A stretch of DNA of 64,000 bases from DAOQVR01 sp035341665 (GCA_035341665.1 DAOQVR010000004.1:252143-316142), one strand, 5' to 3'. Counted from the first letter of the stretch, positions 49,423 through 58,852 are shown. Translations and numbers: made by a program. The notes: generated by a model not told the origin, from the letters alone.

Positions 49423-52400
49423 TTACGGTGTGTTGACCGGGAAGGGCGCAGCGTTCACCCACACCGACGTGCCCGCTCCGTTGACTGAGCGGATCCGCAG
49501 GTAGTAGGAAGTAAAGCGCGGCACAGGCCCGCTGGTGTAGGTCGTCGCGTTGGCGGCCGCCGTTACGGTCACCACGTTCAGTGTAAAGTTGGGATCGGTC
49601 GCCCGCTGGATGGTGAAGCCGGTCTCGTTGTTGGAGTTGTCCACCCAGGTCAGCGTGATCCGGGCCGCATTCTGGCCCGATCGCACCGCGGTCGCCTGCA
49701 CCCCGCTCGGCGCAGCCGGAAGGCCGGAGATGGTGGCAGTTGCCACGTTCGAGTAGGCTGACCAGCCGGCTCCGTTGATGGCAGCCACGCGGTACTCGTA
49801 GGTCTCGTTCGGTACGACGGCCAAGTCCAGGTAGACCGCATTGGTGCCGGAACCCGGCCTGCGTGCGACCTCGGCCAGAATGGCCCACTCGCCGCCGCTC
49901 AGCTTGCGCTCAACCACGAAACCCGCTTCGTTGGACGCATTGTCCCGCCAGATCAGTCGGACGCGCGGGCCTGCCTCGACGGCAGCCGTCAGCTGCGACG
50001 GGGCCAGCGGCGGGTTGGCAGGAAGCTGGCCGTTCACGACGACGTCGGAGGCCGAAGTCGTCTCAAGAGTCGAATAGCCTGGGGTGAAGGAGTAGCCCAC
50101 CCGGTTGGACGCGAGCACCTGGTAGAAGAGGGGACGCCTGGCAGGACCGAGTATGTCGATGTAGGAGGTCGTGTCCGGGTCCAGCACGGCCAGCGTGGTC
50201 CAGGGGCCGGTGGGGCTCAGGGCACGTCGCACGGTGAAGCCGGTCTCGTTCCTGGAGTTGTCCGACCAGGTCAGCGTGATGCGCGGTGAGGGTGCAGTGG
50301 AAAACACCGCAGCCAGGTTGGTGGGCATGTCCGGCGGCACCGAGACGGAGATAGGCCGCATCATGTCCATCTCCTCGTGGCTGAGGATATGGCAGTGCCA
50401 GACATATTCCCATCCGAAGTTGGTCCACTCGTTGACGATCGGCTCGGTCGGGTTGCCCCAGGCGTCCTGGTTGGTGAACATCAGCGTGGACCCGGTTGGC
50501 ATCGCCGGGTTCAGAGGCCGGTTGCTCGCCGGGATGGCCGAATCGAACGGCGTCACGGGGATGACCGGCCGCAGCGCGACGATGGTATCCTCCAGAGGGC
50601 TGATACGCACCGTGTCCTTCCACCCCAGCTCGGTGGAGTCCGGCTTGCGGATGATGCCGTCCCAGCCGACACGGTTGAGCACTTGCACGTCAAAGAGGTG
50701 GAAGTGGATCGGGTGCGTGTCGACGCCGTTGTGCGTCACCCGCCAGAGCTGCGTCCCGTCGGTAGCGACGGCAATCGGAGTCACATCGACGTTGGCTTTC
50801 GGCAGGTTGGTCGAGTCGATCAGCTCGCTCGCCGGGTTGACGTAGGGGTAGAGGATCATGTTCTGCTGCCCGCCACCGCCTGGGTTGGGCGACTCGAGAC
50901 CCAGGAAGCCGCTCATGCGGCCATAGTCGCGGTCGAACGCCTCCCCCATCTCGTCCTGGATCTGCTTGGGTTGCAGCACCATGGTGAGCTCGCCGAGCGG
51001 GTCCCCTACGTTCTGTGGAAGGGTGTTGAAGGTGAGGTCGGTGTCAAAAATCTGCACCGTGCCGTTCATTGGGCCGTTGGTCTGGAAGGTTGTGCCATAG
51101 GCCGTGTTGTATTCGCCCTGCCCGACGATGATCGGGTGCTGCCCATTCTCGAAGACGCCGAGGCCACCCAGGCTGCTCGACCGGAAGGCGTTCTCGAGCG
51201 CTGCCAGCCGGTTCGGGTTGACCCAGTTGGGTACCGGCGTGCCGGGCGTGCCGTTGACCTTGATCTGCATCACGGTGCGGATGTTGGGCCCGTAGCCGGG
51301 TAGGGTGGACGGCGCGCCGCCGGTATCACGGTAATCGCCGTTGCCGGTGTAGTAGTCATAGCGCGGGTCGCGCGCCGGGAAGGCCGCCGGGGCATCGTTG
51401 TACAGGATGAGCGTCATGCCCGCAAAGGGCGCCAGGTCCACGACGACGTCGGCCCGCTCGGCCGGCCCCAACAGCAGCGCGTGCAGGTCGACGTTGCCGG
51501 CATTGAACACCGTCGGGTCATTCACCCAGGTGATGTACTGATTCGGGACGATCGCCGGTGCCGGTAGGAAGCCGCCCTCGGTGCCGATCTGGACCCACGC
51601 AGGACCCTCGGTGCCCGTCACCGGAGTCGGGAAGATGGTCGGGTCAAGCAACGCCGCCGCCACCTCGTCCGGATTGAGCTGCACCTCGGTATCGGCCGCC
51701 GGGTCGGCAACGTAGAACGACAGGTTGAAGAAGCGGTCGCTGGCCGCGTTCAGGATTCGGAAGCGATACTCCTGGGGGTCCAGGGTCACGGTTGGGTACG
51801 CCTTGCCGTTGACCACCGGGGTGTCGTGGAAGGCCTCCATGCCCATGGAGTTGAACGGCGTGCCGGGCATGAGCGGCGGCTCGCACCACTGCAGGTCAGG
51901 ATCGCAGTTGGGGTCGAAGTAGGCGTTCGCCACCGGTGGGTAGGCAATGTCGTTCGTCGGCGGCCAGAACCACGGGCCATACGCCCAGCGGCCGAACTGG
52001 TTGACGCCCGAGGCGTCGCCCGGATTCTGCGCAGGCGAGTAGACGTGCGGCAGCCAGAGGTTGCCCTCACCGCCCCAGCGAGTGGCGTCCCACGTGTTGT
52101 CAGAGACGGCAAGCTGAGCAGCGCTCGGGACAAATGTCTTGTCCTGGATCACCAACGGTATTCCTGTGCCCAGCCCTTCCAGTGCTCCGCCCGGCCCGGT
52201 CAGCGCGTGCTCTACGGGGTCCTGGATGAGGTACGCAGCCGCCTCGCCCGCATAGACGTTGAGTCGGGTGATGCCCCACGCATGGTCGTGGTAGAAGAGA
52301 AGCCGTGCGCTCTGCTGGTTGGTGTAGTAGTACGTCTGCGCGCCGAGGCCCGGGTTGTTCGTCGCACCCGGTACGGCGCACGTGGTCTGGCCGAAGCAAG

Positions 52401-54021
52401 CTCCGACAAAGCCGCCTGCCTCGTCATACCACATGTCCGGCACAAAGGCCACGCTCACGCCGGTGTTCGTTTTGCCCAACCCCACCAGGTCGGCATCTGG
52501 GTAGGGCAGCGTCTCGGTCGCCGGGGTGATCCACTGGTGCGGTGTGCCGTCGCTGATCCAGGGCGTCAGGCCGCCATGCAGGTGCAGGTCCGCCCGATTC
52601 TCGGTGAAGCAGCCCTCCGGCTTCGGAACGGCCTCACAGGTGGGGTGCAAAGGGTCAACCTCCGGCATTCCGTGCAGGTCGGGACCCATCCCAGAGCCCA
52701 TCACCGAGGTGTCCGTCGGGAGGAAAAGATTGCCCCCCTCGCCCGCGGGCAGCAGGTTGCGGAAGAGGATGCGCACGGCCTTGTCCTTTTGGGCGATGAT
52801 GGTGGGGCCAAGGTAGGTCGGCGCCGTCACCCCGCAGTAGCCCGTCGGGGTCGCAGGCTGGAGTGGGTCCAGGTTCTCGTTGGAGAGGGCTACCGCACCT
52901 GGGCTGGCGCAGTCGACTAGCTGAACGTAGCCGCGCAGCAGGGTCGGCGGCAGGTCCGTGTGCATCTTCTGGCGATACTGGATGAGGCCGATCTCGTAAT
53001 AGTCTGAACCATCGCCGAGGTCGGTGCTCGTGGCCACCGGCAGCGGGTCCCCGCCCGGCGCCCACGGCAGGGCGTCCACGAACTTGCGGATGCCCCCACT
53101 GACGGTCGGGCTCACCACGCTCACGACCGCACCAAAGGAATAGACCCGGTCCTGCGAAAAGACCGGGAACGCCGGATCTCCCAGCGTGACCACATCGCCC
53201 GCAAGGGGCGCTGCCGGTGCTGGGTAACTGAGAATGTCCGCCCCGCCCCCCACATCGACCGGGATTCCCTGCCCATAGAAGGCAAGCAGGTCGCCGTCGA
53301 GGACGTCGATGGGAGCGACGGGGTACTCCGCCAGCTCCGACACGCCCGGGTCCGCCAGCGTCGGCACGGTCAGCAATCCGCTGTCGGCGACGACGCTGTA
53401 CTGATTGGGGACTCCGGTTGGGCGCAGCACATAGGCGTGGAAGACATTCCCCGCCGACGGGAAGGGGCTTCCCTCGGGCGCGGCCGGGTCCCACACCTTG
53501 TCGCTGGCGGCCGGCTCGCCGAGCGCACCGCCGCCCGCCTGGTTCCAACTTCTAAACCTGTCCAGCGTCCCGGCAGGCAGCCCTGTCGGCAGGACGACCA
53601 ACACCGGGGCTAGCTCACCCACGCCAACCGGGTAGTCAGTGGCGTATGCCCGGTCCACCAGCGGGTTGCCGACCTCGACGGGCGTTGGATCGCCGCCGAT
53701 CACCGGCAGAGGGCTGTTGGCATAGTTCGGATGGCTGAAGTAGTGCGGCGCCGCGCCGGGCTGCATCTCGGCTATCCCAGCGCCTACCTCGGGCAGCACA
53801 AAGCCCTTCTCTGCGGCGCGCTGTGCCGCTGCTTCGCGGTCGGTCTGGTCTATGCGGCTCTCGATCTTGGCCCTTGACAGGGCTGCCTTCTGAGCGTAAT
53901 AGTCCACTTCCGCTCCTGCGCCCTGCTCCTGTGCGAGCGCGCCCAACGGCACACCCCCGCCCAGGACGAGCGAGACGAGGAGCAGCACGGCTACGGCTTT
54001 CTCGACGACTCGTTTCTGCAT
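49423..54021 (-). CDS. Exported multicopper oxidase with three C-terminal FN3 domains
   Basis: A 1532-aa protein, far longer than usual multicopper oxidases. Signal peptide 1-31 (VAVLLLVSLVLGGGVPLGALA). All copper motifs are present: HLH (480, 482), HDH (578, 580), HPIHFH (1103, 1106, 1108) and HCHILSHEEMDM (His1209, Cys1210, His1211, His1215, axial Met1220). Both the type 1 site and the trinuclear cluster should therefore form. The insertions between domains are large, and residues about 1230-1532 hold three FN3 domains (SDNSRNETGFTVRR, NEAGFVVERK, SNNETGFTIQRA). Likely oxidises metals (Mn, Fe, Cu) or phenolics outside the cell. It leads the operon with the cupredoxin lipoprotein, DUF4418 and ABC transporter. 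AAGGAG precedes the ATG. Confidence 0.92.
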   Translation of the reverse strand: MQKRVVEKAVAVLLLVSLVLGGGVPLGALAQEQGAGAEVDYYAQKAALSRAKIESRIDQTDREAAAQRAAEKGFVLPEVGAGIAEMQPGAAPHYFSHPNYANSPLPVIGGDPTPVEVGNPLVDRAYATDYPVGVGELAPVLVVLPTGLPAGTLDRFRSWNQAGGGALGEPAASDKVWDPAAPEGSPFPSAGNVFHAYVLRPTGVPNQYSVVADSGLLTVPTLADPGVSELAEYPVAPIDVLDGDLLAFYGQGIPVDVGGGADILSYPAPAAPLAGDVVTLGDPAFPVFSQDRVYSFGAVVSVVSPTVSGGIRKFVDALPWAPGGDPLPVATSTDLGDGSDYYEIGLIQYRQKMHTDLPPTLLRGYVQLVDCASPGAVALSNENLDPLQPATPTGYCGVTAPTYLGPTIIAQKDKAVRILFRNLLPAGEGGNLFLPTDTSVMGSGMGPDLHGMPEVDPLHPTCEAVPKPEGCFTENRADLHLHGGLTPWISDGTPHQWITPATETLPYPDADLVGLGKTNTGVSVAFVPDMWYDEAGGFVGACFGQTTCAVPGATNNPGLGAQTYYYTNQQSARLLFYHDHAWGITRLNVYAGEAAAYLIQDPVEHALTGPGGALEGLGTGIPLVIQDKTFVPSAAQLAVSDNTWDATRWGGEGNLWLPHVYSPAQNPGDASGVNQFGRWAYGPWFWPPTNDIAYPPVANAYFDPNCDPDLQWCEPPLMPGTPFNSMGMEAFHDTPVVNGKAYPTVTLDPQEYRFRILNAASDRFFNLSFYVADPAADTEVQLNPDEVAAALLDPTIFPTPVTGTEGPAWVQIGTEGGFLPAPAIVPNQYITWVNDPTVFNAGNVDLHALLLGPAERADVVVDLAPFAGMTLILYNDAPAAFPARDPRYDYYTGNGDYRDTGGAPSTLPGYGPNIRTVMQIKVNGTPGTPVPNWVNPNRLAALENAFRSSSLGGLGVFENGQHPIIVGQGEYNTAYGTTFQTNGPMNGTVQIFDTDLTFNTLPQNVGDPLGELTMVLQPKQIQDEMGEAFDRDYGRMSGFLGLESPNPGGGGQQNMILYPYVNPASELIDSTNLPKANVDVTPIAVATDGTQLWRVTHNGVDTHPIHFHLFDVQVLNRVGWDGIIRKPDSTELGWKDTVRISPLEDTIVALRPVIPVTPFDSAIPASNRPLNPAMPTGSTLMFTNQDAWGNPTEPIVNEWTNFGWEYVWHCHILSHEEMDMMRPISVSVPPDMPTNLAAVFSTAPSPRITLTWSDNSRNETGFTVRRALSPTGPWTTLAVLDPDTTSYIDILGPARRPLFYQVLASNRVGYSFTPGYSTLETTSASDVVVNGQLPANPPLAPSQLTAAVEAGPRVRLIWRDNASNEAGFVVERKLSGGEWAILAEVARRPGSGTNAVYLDLAVVPNETYEYRVAAINGAGWSAYSNVATATISGLPAAPSGVQATAVRSGQNAARITLTWVDNSNNETGFTIQRATDPNFTLNVVTVTAAANATTYTSGPVPRFTSYYLRIRSVNGAGTSVWVNAAPFPVNTP

Positions 54022-54045
54022 GGCTCTCTCCTTCTGGTTCCTCAG

Positions 54046-54073
54046 ATAATAGGAAGGAATCTCTTGCGGTCAT
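54046..54073 (-). promoter_or_regulatory. Possible promoter for the oxidase operon
   Basis: On the minus strand ATGACC (54073-54068), 16-base spacer, TATTAT (54051-54046), 25 bases before the ATG at 54021. The -10 is good, the -35 modest. Confidence 0.4.
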
Positions 54074-54083
54074 CGCTCTGGGA

Positions 54084-54530
54084 TCAGCCTCTGATGTCGC
54101 TCGCACCTCCTTCCTGCGCCCTCTGCATCGCGTGCGCGGCACGGACGGCGCCTAGCAGCTCGCCTGCCGACACGTTCTTCAGTAGATAGCCCACCGCACC
54201 GGCGTCCAGGACCGCCTGGGCCTGCCCCTCCTCGAGGAAGGTGCACAACCCGACCACGCGGAGGGAGGGCCAGCGCCTGCGTAGGGCGCGGCAGTCACCG
54301 GCAGCCGACTTTCCCTGTCGCGTAGTGGCCATCAGGGCAACGTCGGGGGGAGCGCCAGAGAGTGTGCTGGAGAGGGCTTCCTCGGCACTGGCCGCTACGC
54401 CGGCCAGCTCCATGTCGTCGAGGCTGGCTATCAGCGTCGCGATCGCGTGGCGGACGGCTTGGTGCTCGTCCACCACCAGGACGCGGATGCGCTGGCACCC
54501 GGTTGTCTCGCACTGCCTTGCAGGCTCCAC
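54084..54530 (-). CDS. Receiver-only protein with phosphoacceptor Asp replaced by Ala
   Basis: A 148-aa protein from a GTG start preceded by GGGGGAG. It has the receiver-domain order IRVLVVDEHQAVR (acidic pair Asp21-Glu22), then PPDVALMATTRQG, where the NarL-type partner at 56005 has TDVVLMDLMMPG; so the phosphorylated Asp is Ala68. Conserved Thr98 (LCTF) and Lys118 (LLKNVSAGEL) remain. The protein ends soon after the receiver, with no DNA-binding domain. The close match in LLKNVSAGEL to the 222-aa regulator suggests a paralogue that lost phosphorylation and output. It could act as a decoy or protein-protein partner, or be decaying. It lies just upstream of the oxidase operon on the same strand. 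Confidence 0.78.
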   Translation of the reverse strand: MEPARQCETTGCQRIRVLVVDEHQAVRHAIATLIASLDDMELAGVAASAEEALSSTLSGAPPDVALMATTRQGKSAAGDCRALRRRWPSLRVVGLCTFLEEGQAQAVLDAGAVGYLLKNVSAGELLGAVRAAHAMQRAQEGGASDIRG

Positions 54531-54673
54531 GCCCTCCCCCTTTGCCTGGCTCGCACAACGCGCACGTGGCCGCGCGTCATGCGGCTGACCAAAGGATACG
54601 GCAAAAGAGCGCTGGGCGCGCCGCCAGGGAGGGGGGAACTGATCCTACCCAATCGGGGGGTTATTTGCGCTTA

Positions 54674-54702
54674 TTCACATCTGCTGCTAGGATGTGTAGA
54701 AC
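54674..54702 (+). promoter_or_regulatory. Promoter for the RepA-like ATPase gene
   Basis: TTCACA (54674-54679), 17-base spacer, TAGAAC (54697-54702), 37 bases before the ATG. An alternative pair, TTGCGC (54665) and TAGGAT (54688), also has 17-base spacing but a weaker -35. Confidence 0.45.
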
Positions 54703-54738
54703 ATACGTTCGGGTTTATCCCGACAAAGGAGAAACACC

Positions 54739-55881
54739 ATGGTTCCTACCTCTCAAGAGGCACTTGGCGCCTCCCCTAACTGGCGGGAGATCCTCCGCCA
54801 GCTCGATTCTGCGCTCCAGAGCCGTCAAGCCACGGCTGCGAGTCCAGACGCAGGAAAGGAAGATGCTTCCTTCCGCAACCTCGCATCTCGCATCTCCTCC
54901 CTCTCCTGGCTCTGGCCATCGTGGATTCCCAACGGCATGGTCTCTGTCCTCGCCGCCGCGCCCGGCGCAGGCAAATCCCTCGTCGCGCTCGACTTGGCCC
55001 GCCGAGTCATTCAGGCCACAACCTTCCCCGACGGAACGCCCTCTCCCCCGCCCGGCAGGTCCGTCCTGCTGGTCGACGCCGAAGGTTCCCTGAGTCTCCT
55101 GCGCCGCCGGGTTGAGGCATGGAGCATCGATCCCGACCACCTCTTCCTGATGCTCTCCCCCACCCACACACAGGTCTTCGATCTAGAGAACCGGCAGCAG
55201 ATGACTCGCCTCTTCCATCTCTGCCGCGAAATCCGACCCGCTCTCGTCATAATCGACGCCCTCGCCTCCGCTGCCCCCCGCTCAGAGAACAGCAGCCGCG
55301 TCGCCCGCGACTTCCTGGGAGCCCTCTCGGGCCTCGCCCACACATTCAATCTAGCCATACTCGTCATCCACCATCTCCGCAAGCACAGCCCCTCCGCCCT
55401 GGACCTCCCGCGGCGCATTACCGCCTCTGACATTCGCGGCAGGGGCAGCCTGGTCGCCTGCGCTCGCTCCGCCCTGACCCTTTCCCCTCTGGCGAGTGCC
55501 GGCTCTCCCGCCCCTCTCAACGGCCCGCGCCGCTTCGAGGTCATCAAGAGCAACCTCTGTCCCCTTCCCCCACCCCTTTCCCTGACCCTCGAGCCCGGGC
55601 CTTCCGCTCCGGAGCTCCGTTATGCGCCTCTCGTCGAGCCTGCCCCACCGCCCACCCAGCAGGACCTTTGCGCGCAGTGGCTCCTCGGCTTCCTCGCCGC
55701 CGCTCCCGAACCCGTCCGCCCAGTCGACATCATTGCCGCGGCCGCCGCGGCCGGCTTTCCCGAGCCAACTCTCTACCGTGCCCGACGTACCCTTGGTCCC
55801 GCCGTCCGAGACGTAGGCAAGAGTCCCCGGGACCCCCGCAAGCGCTGGACACTCCCCGAGATCACACACACCGTGGAGTGA
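54739..55881 (+). CDS. RepA/AAA_25-type ATPase
   Basis: A 380-aa protein with AAAGGAG 7 bases before the ATG. The core is RecA-like: MVSVLAAAPGAGKSLVALDL (Walker A APGAGKS), SVLLVDAEGSLSLL, Walker B RPALVIIDALAS, then LAILVIHHLRK and SDIRGRGSLVACARSALTL, typical of the RepA hexameric-helicase/AAA_25 group. The last 70 residues look like a winged helix (PVRPVDIIAAAAAAGFPEPT, LYRARRTLG). Such proteins are usually plasmid or prophage replication factors or their chromosomal cousins. Codon choice looks more CTC/CCC-rich than in neighbouring genes, and it stands alone on the plus strand among minus-strand genes. That may indicate transfer from a mobile element, though no integrase or repeats are visible nearby. 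Confidence 0.78.
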   Translation: MVPTSQEALGASPNWREILRQLDSALQSRQATAASPDAGKEDASFRNLASRISSLSWLWPSWIPNGMVSVLAAAPGAGKSLVALDLARRVIQATTFPDGTPSPPPGRSVLLVDAEGSLSLLRRRVEAWSIDPDHLFLMLSPTHTQVFDLENRQQMTRLFHLCREIRPALVIIDALASAAPRSENSSRVARDFLGALSGLAHTFNLAILVIHHLRKHSPSALDLPRRITASDIRGRGSLVACARSALTLSPLASAGSPAPLNGPRRFEVIKSNLCPLPPPLSLTLEPGPSAPELRYAPLVEPAPPPTQQDLCAQWLLGFLAAAPEPVRPVDIIAAAAAAGFPEPTLYRARRTLGPAVRDVGKSPRDPRKRWTLPEITHTVE

Positions 55882-55906
55882 CAGAGTGATGGAGTGATGG
55901 AGTAGA
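55875..55906. repeat. Short tandem repeat GGAGTGATG-like
   Basis: GGAGTGACA, GAGTGATG, GGAGTGATG and GGAGTAGA follow one another with a period of about 9 bases, overlapping the last codons of the RepA-like ATPase. Small and imperfect. Confidence 0.4.
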
Positions 55907-56004
55907 TCGGAGGGCCGGCGAGGACTCAGCGGGTCTTGGGGACCCAGGAGGTCGGCTGAGAAGCCAAACCTGATGGCCGTTTGATGGGCAGTGCCAGACC
56001 CCCG

Positions 56005-56673
56005 CTATGCCTTGGAGGGCTTGTCCAGCAAGCCTCGCCCCAGGGCTAGGGCAACTGCCTCTGTGCGCGTCGCGCAGTCCAGCTTGGAGAGGATGTTGCT
56101 TACGTGGAACTTGACCGTCATCGGGCTGACCACCAGCTGCGCCGCGATCTGCGCGTTGCTCAACCCGCGCGCCATCAGCGCCAATACCTCGCCTTCGCGG
56201 GAGGTCAATCGGAAAGTGTTCGTGTCGGCAGCCGGCGCCGGCTTCAGCGTTGCGTCGATCAGCGCCTGTGTCGCCTCCGGCGCCAGCGTGGCGCGCCCGG
56301 AATGCGCCGCTCGGATGGCCGCCGCCAGCTCGCCGGCGGACACGTTCTTCAGCAGGTATCCGGTGGCTCCGGCACGCAGCGCTTGCTGCACAGTCTCCAC
56401 CTCTTGAAAGTTCGTGAGCGCAATGACGCGCGTGTGCGGGCATTTCTCACGGATCACCTGCGTGGCTGCCACGCCGCCCATGCCCGGCATCATCAGGTCC
56501 ATGAGGACTACGTCCGTTCCCTCGCAGCCGCACAGCCGGACGGCCTCCTCCCCACTCCCGGCCTCCCCCACCAGCTCGAGGTCGTCAAACGCACTCAGGA
56601 AGAGCTTGAGCCCTGTGCGCACCAGCGCATGATCATCGGCAATCAGGACGCGGATCGGGCGCCTATCGGTCAT
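56005..56673 (-). CDS. NarL/FixJ-type response regulator
   Basis: A 222-aa two-domain regulator. Receiver: IADDHALVR (Asp13, Asp14), phosphoacceptor Asp59 in VVLMDLMMPGMGG, Thr in ALTNFQE and Lys in LLKNVSAGEL. Output: a LuxR-type helix-turn-helix (LTSREGEVLALMARGLSNAQ, IAAQLVVSPMTVKFHVSNIL). It overlaps the histidine kinase gene by 11 bases, so the two are co-translated and form a cognate pair. On phosphorylation it should dimerise and bind DNA. Targets are unknown; the neighbouring oxidase operon and the degenerate receiver paralogue are candidates. Confidence 0.93.
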   Translation of the reverse strand: MTDRRPIRVLIADDHALVRTGLKLFLSAFDDLELVGEAGSGEEAVRLCGCEGTDVVLMDLMMPGMGGVAATQVIREKCPHTRVIALTNFQEVETVQQALRAGATGYLLKNVSAGELAAAIRAAHSGRATLAPEATQALIDATLKPAPAADTNTFRLTSREGEVLALMARGLSNAQIAAQLVVSPMTVKFHVSNILSKLDCATRTEAVALALGRGLLDKPSKA

Positions 56674-58852
56674 CTCTCTTCTCCTCCACGCCGGCCGTGG
56701 ACCGCGCCGGCCAAGCGAAGCAGATGCTCGTTCCCGCCCCCGTTACGGACGAGACGTCTAGCGACGCGCCGACCTCGGCGGCGCGCTCATGCATGATCCG
56801 CAGTCCCATGCCCGTGCTGCCCTGCGCCGCGACCGGCAGGCCGCACCCGTCGTCGATCACCTCGAGCGCCACGCCGGACTCCGGCCCGAGGTAGCGCAGC
56901 GTCACCGTTGCGCGGCTCGCCCCCGAGTGCTTGACGACGTTGTTGAGCGCTTCCTGGGCGATGCGGTACACCGCTACCTGGACGCTGGCGGGCAGCGCGC
57001 ACTGGGGTACGGCATCTACCGTCACCGGGATTCGCGCGCGACTGCTGGCTGCCTCGCCCAGCTGCTGGAGGAGCGCAGCCAGATCCGTCTCCACCAACGA
57101 CACTGGCCGTAGCTCCAGCAGCAGGGTGCGCATCTCGGCCAGCGCCCCCCTGGTCAGCCCGCGCACCTCGGCCAGGCACTCCAACCCTCTCTCGCGATCC
57201 TTGTCCCAGAGGCGCGGAAGAACATCGGCCGCCAAGCTGGCAGAGAAGAGCGTCTGGCTGACGGCGTCATGCAGGTCGCGCGCCAGGTTCTGGCGTTCCT
57301 CGAGCACCGCAAGTTCCTGCGCCTGGGCGTAGAGGCGCGCATTCTCCAAAGCCACGGCGAGCTGCCCTCCAAAAGCCTGCGCCAGTCGCACTTCGCGCTC
57401 GTCAAAACCACCCGGCTCACTCCGCTGCAGCGTCATAAGCCCTACCACGGAGCCCTTCACCGCCAGCGGGATCCCCAGCCACCCACGCACGTAGCTGAAG
57501 AGTGTGTCGAACGCTGCGCCGGCTGCCTCCCGAACGGCGCGGGCCGCCGGTGTGTCGTCCTGGGCGTCGGGGAGGAGAACCGGTGCCTGGGTCGAGATCA
57601 AGTCGTAGGCCAGTGATGGGTGCCGCACCTGCATGCGCAGCCCCTGTACTTCTGCTGCCGGCACCGGCCCTCGATGCAGAACGCCGGTCAGGACGCCCGC
57701 CTCGAGCCGGTACACCGTGGCCCCATCGTAATGCACTACTTGGCGCAGTAGGTCCAGCGCCCGGCCGAGCAGCGGCTCGAGCTCCTTGGAGAGCGCCGCA
57801 GCATTCGAGATCTCCAGCAGCGTCGCCAGCTCATGCGTCCGCTCGGCGACGCGCAACTCCAGCCTCTCCTCGGACAGCCTGAGATCCGCCTCGGCGGCCT
57901 CGCGGTCGACGATCTCCTGCCGCAGTCGCCGGTTGGCTCTCACAAGCGAGGCTGTTCGCTCCTCGACTCGCCGCTCCAGCTCCAGGTTGGCCTTGACCAG
58001 CGCTTCCTCGGCTGACTTGAGAGCAGTCACGTCCACGGTAGCGATTACCACCCGCCAGTCGCCGAGCGAGACGGGTACGGCGTGGACATCGGTCCAGACG
58101 AGCGATCCATCTTCAGTCACGACGCCGACCTGCCCCTCGGCGGGCCGGCCCTCACGGGCGGCCCGCGCGCTTGGGAACTCGTCAGGGGGCATGGGGGCTC
58201 CTTCCGTTCGCAGGTAGCGCCGAGCTTCGTGGGTGCCCGCCCGGAGCTCCCGAGCAGGCAGGCGCAGAATGCGCTCCAGCGCCGGATTCTGGTACACCAC
58301 GCGCCGCTGCTCGTCCAGGACGGACACACCGATCGGCAGCAGGTCAAACAAGGCCTGGAGCTTTGCGCCGCCTTCCCGGATCGTCTCCTGCGCGATCCTC
58401 TCTTCCGTCACGTCGCGCGATACGGCAAGAAGCCGCTCGACACGCCCGTCCGGCCCCAGGATGGGGCTGATGACGACGTCCCACCAGCGGGGTTCGCCGT
58501 CCTCAGTTGGGCAATAGCCTAGGAAGCGGCCTACCTCCCCCTCGCGGGCGAGGGCAATCGCCTCCTGGGTGGTCTGCCGGTCTGAGCCCTCCCAGAAAGA
58601 GTCGTAGCCCATGCCGAGGTACTTCGAGAGGTCCCGGATGTGCAGCAGCCGGCGGCCGCCCTCGCTCATGAAGCGAAGCCGGCCGTCGAGGTCCAGGATC
58701 TTGATGCAGTCACGGCTGTGTAGGATGATGCTGTCGAGAAACGCATCCCTCTCTCGCGCAGCACCAATCGCGCTGGACACGGCGGATGGGCAGGGCAAGG
58801 GCTCGGCAATAGGGGGGGTCCCCGCTGGCCTTGGTGGCTCGACGTCCGGCAT
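56663..58852 (-). CDS. PAS-PAS-GAF sensor histidine kinase (HisKA_3, NarX-like)
   Basis: A 729-aa kinase with no membrane segment. Two PAS domains (about 35-155, with FMSEGGRRLLHI, and 160-280, with VVYQNPALERILRLPAREL), a coiled coil (280-345, ANLELERRVEERTASLVR), a GAF domain (about 345-505, ATVYRLEAGVLTGVLHRG) and the HisKA_3 dimerisation region with His528 in LARDLHDAVSQ. The HATPase has the N box EALNNVVKHS and the G box DDGCGLP. It therefore senses an internal signal, perhaps redox, gas or a small molecule. It overlaps its response regulator gene. AAGGGGACGAGA precedes the ATG and the promoter is close. Confidence 0.92.
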   Translation of the reverse strand: MPDVEPPRPAGTPPIAEPLPCPSAVSSAIGAARERDAFLDSIILHSRDCIKILDLDGRLRFMSEGGRRLLHIRDLSKYLGMGYDSFWEGSDRQTTQEAIALAREGEVGRFLGYCPTEDGEPRWWDVVISPILGPDGRVERLLAVSRDVTEERIAQETIREGGAKLQALFDLLPIGVSVLDEQRRVVYQNPALERILRLPARELRAGTHEARRYLRTEGAPMPPDEFPSARAAREGRPAEGQVGVVTEDGSLVWTDVHAVPVSLGDWRVVIATVDVTALKSAEEALVKANLELERRVEERTASLVRANRRLRQEIVDREAAEADLRLSEERLELRVAERTHELATLLEISNAAALSKELEPLLGRALDLLRQVVHYDGATVYRLEAGVLTGVLHRGPVPAAEVQGLRMQVRHPSLAYDLISTQAPVLLPDAQDDTPAARAVREAAGAAFDTLFSYVRGWLGIPLAVKGSVVGLMTLQRSEPGGFDEREVRLAQAFGGQLAVALENARLYAQAQELAVLEERQNLARDLHDAVSQTLFSASLAADVLPRLWDKDRERGLECLAEVRGLTRGALAEMRTLLLELRPVSLVETDLAALLQQLGEAASSRARIPVTVDAVPQCALPASVQVAVYRIAQEALNNVVKHSGASRATVTLRYLGPESGVALEVIDDGCGLPVAAQGSTGMGLRIMHERAAEVGASLDVSSVTGAGTSICFAWPARSTAGVEEKRDDR

